Shown here: piece by piece, positions 4,591 through 5,498 of the stretch
Layout of the letters: every line of letters begins with the position of its first letter
Position numbering within the stretch: the stretch's first letter is position 1
Assembly (NCBI GenBank): GCA_903957465.1
Contig: CAJBPJ010000126.1
Span: 1 to 5,498, forward strand
Direction of reading: 5' to 3'
DNA: 5,498 bases
DNA from: an uncultured Opitutia bacterium
GTDB taxonomy: Bacteria; Verrucomicrobiota; Verrucomicrobiia; Opitutales; UBA953
Notes under the pieces: model-generated
What the model was told of the DNA's origin: nothing
Database searches by the model: none
Seen by the model: only the letters and a program-made list of their open reading frames with translations
Made by a program: the position numbers and the translations under genes

Positions 4591-5259
4591 TCACTGAGAG
4601 CAGCCGCAGGATCCCTGTCCGCAGGAACCGTCTTCGCTGGTGGCTTTGCCTTGGCCGCCACAGCAGCCTTCGTCTGATGCAGATTTGGTTTCGCCCGTTG
4701 CGCAACCGCATCCGCCACCACCGCCACCGCCGCAGCAACCTTCTTCGGCTTGAGATTGAGCTTCGCCGCTCGAGCAACCACCTCCGCAGCAACCGCTGGA
4801 CTCTTGGTGAGGATGCCCGTGGGCTAGTTCGGTCGGGGTCGCTGGGCGAACTTCGACAACTTTAACCGCAAAGTGCAGAGTCTTCCCGGCGAGCTCATGA
4901 TTTCCATCGAGCACAATTTCGTCAGGCTTAACTTCTTTAACCGTGAGAACACGTAAGCCCGCATTGGTTTCAGCGTGAAAGCGCATTCCGACCTGTACGG
5001 TGTTTCCGCCCATGCGTTCTGCGGGCACATTCATAATGAGGCGTTCGTCAAACTCGCCGTAGCCTTCGGCAGGTGGCACAGCTACTTTCTTTTCGTCGCC
5101 GGCTGCCAAGCCCTCGAGAGCTTTCTCGAGACCTGGAATGATATTACGCCCACCATGTAGGTAAGCGAGGGGTGCTCCGCGGGAAGCATCGAGCACGGCG
5201 CCCGATTCATCTGTGAGGGTGTAGTCGAAAGAGACAATATGATCCTTGGCGATGCGCAT
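4591..5259 (-). CDS. slyD: FKBP-type peptidyl-prolyl isomerase, SlyD-like, with Cys-rich metal-binding tail
   Basis: This 222-residue protein is a SlyD-type isomerase and chaperone. Residues 1-69 and about 126-139 form the FKBP domain (MRIAKDHIVSFDYTL, PLAYLHGGRNIIPGLEKALEG at 30-50, EGYGEFDE at 65-72). The inserted chaperone flap (IF domain) lies between, about 72-125, with VQVGMRF (88-94) and LDGNHELAGKTLHF (117-130). TELAHGHPH at 143-151 aligns with the E. coli TEEELAHGHVH segment. After it E. coli SlyD has a His-rich nickel-binding tail; here the tail carries 12 cysteines (157, 158, 162, 175, 176, 184, 186, 199, 200, 213, 218, 220) in Gly/Ser/Glu-rich sequence, suggesting thiolate metal binding (Ni, Zn or Cu). 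ATG 5259 is chosen over an in-frame TTG at 5304 because homology begins there. The start context is TACCACTATG. Confidence 0.95.
   Translation of the reverse strand: MRIAKDHIVSFDYTLTDESGAVLDASRGAPLAYLHGGRNIIPGLEKALEGLAAGDEKKVAVPPAEGYGEFDERLIMNVPAERMGGNTVQVGMRFHAETNAGLRVLTVKEVKPDEIVLDGNHELAGKTLHFAVKVVEVRPATPTELAHGHPHQESSGCCGGGCSSGEAQSQAEEGCCGGGGGGGCGCATGETKSASDEGCCGGQGKATSEDGSCGQGSCGCSQ
4594..4794 (-). repeat. Low-complexity GCC-G repeats encoding the SlyD tail
   Basis: The tail repeats a short unit: SSGCCGGGC (155-162), EEGCCGGGG (172-180), DEGCCGGQG (197-204), then degenerate GSCGQGSCGCSQ (211-222). Spacers are Glu/Ser/Thr/Ala-rich. A seven-Gly run lies at 177-183. In the DNA the complement of GAGGGTTGCTGCGG-like units recurs (for example CCGCAGCAACC at about 4731 and 4786), which suggests expansion by slippage or duplication. 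Confidence 0.7.
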
Positions 5260-5319
5260 AGTGGTATGGGTTTTTAAAGGTGATAGGACTTTGGCTTCTC
5301 GCAAGCGGTAATGACAATC

Positions 5320-5337
5320 TTAGGCTAATCCGCCTAA
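5320..5337 (-). repeat. Inverted repeat downstream of the right-edge gene
   Basis: TTAGGC (5320-5325) and GCCTAA (5332-5337) form a perfect 6-bp stem around a 6-nt loop; with one bulged base it can extend with TC/GA. On the minus strand it lies 23 nt after the stop codon of the right-edge gene and 60 nt upstream of slyD. No T-run follows on either strand, so it is at best a weak terminator, or possibly a protein-binding site. Confidence 0.35.
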
Positions 5338-5360
5338 AGAGGACTCATCCAACCAAGAAA

Positions 5361-5498
5361 TTATGAATCTTTTCGGCGCAGATCGCGCATTGGTTCAATG
5401 GGCAAAATCTCCCCGGGGAGTGCCTTCGAAGGTTTAACACCCAGCCGGCCAAGCTCTTCCCCTTTTGGACGCACCTTAAGCTCAAAGCTGCCAAAGGC
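5361..5498 (-). CDS. C-terminus of an unidentified protein (partial)
   Basis: The frame enters from the right edge and ends at TAA (5363..5361), showing the last 45 residues: starting AFGSFELKVRPKGEELGRLG, then VKPSKALPGEILPIEPMRDL and RRKDS. Reasons to call it a gene are the open frame, its basic and proline-containing but protein-like composition, absence of another good frame, and the same strand as slyD downstream. No domain or motif is recognisable in this piece. It is hydrophilic, with no membrane segment. The gap to the slyD ATG is 101 nt and holds a short inverted repeat, so slyD may have its own promoter. Confidence 0.6.
   Translation of the reverse strand, partial: AFGSFELKVRPKGEELGRLGVKPSKALPGEILPIEPMRDLRRKDS

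Noticed and set aside
4305..4781. Minus-strand 158-codon frame rich in Ala and Lys
   Set aside because: It is a shifted reading of the slyD Cys-rich tail running on antisense through osmC.
5280..5318. TTGTCA and TATCAC on the minus strand as a slyD promoter
   Set aside because: The spacing is 26 nt, far from the usual 16-18; TTGCGA gives only 13 nt. No credible pairing.
1..5498. Mobile elements, CRISPR arrays, phage or defence genes
   Set aside because: No transposase, integrase, terminal repeats or spaced direct repeats were seen; all genes but three are assignable to housekeeping or stress families.

Overview
The window is a compact stretch of bacterial chromosome. It holds nine protein genes (two cut by the window edges) and one tRNA, with mid-range GC content by eye. 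I see no insertion sequence, CRISPR array, phage gene or defence system. Three things suggest the organism. PurM is the long form with the SKxEVH, GAFCK and HCSGGAQTK signatures that I know best from Bacteroidetes. No start codon has a convincing Shine-Dalgarno sequence. The tRNA gene does not encode its CCA end. Together these point towards the Bacteroidetes or the Verrucomicrobia/PVC side; I lean towards Verrucomicrobiota (Opitutae-like), but this is inference.

Left block, minus strand, 1-1944, transcribed right to left: a membrane-anchored LysM protein, a NUDIX hydrolase, type III pantothenate kinase (coaX), and the first 37 residues of an unidentified membrane protein. Gaps are 10 nt, 2 nt and a 4-nt ATGA overlap, so this is very likely one operon. 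It mixes coenzyme A synthesis, nucleotide housecleaning and an envelope protein. A hairpin followed by seven T residues on the coding strand lies inside the NUDIX gene.

Middle block: a plus-strand tRNA-Pro(UGG) at 2030-2103 points towards the end of minus-strand purM (2119-3330), the AIR synthetase of purine synthesis. The T-run after the tRNA overlaps the purM stop codon.

Right block: diverging from purM on the plus strand are a small membrane-anchored protein I do not recognise (3382-3831), a single-cluster [4Fe-4S] ferredoxin (3880-4113) that ends in a clear intrinsic terminator, and an OsmC-family protein (4170-4583) whose ATG comes 4 nt after that terminator's T-run. Convergent to osmC is a SlyD-type FKBP peptidyl-prolyl isomerase (4591-5259, minus) with a tail of 12 cysteines. 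The C-terminus of one more minus-strand gene runs off the right edge (5361-5498).

The genes are mostly housekeeping and redox functions. The points that deserve a second look are the terminator-like structure within the NUDIX gene, the terminator placed against the osmC start, the Cys-rich SlyD tail, and an identical 10-base start context shared by lysM and slyD. I do not see convincing evidence of a new multi-gene system.
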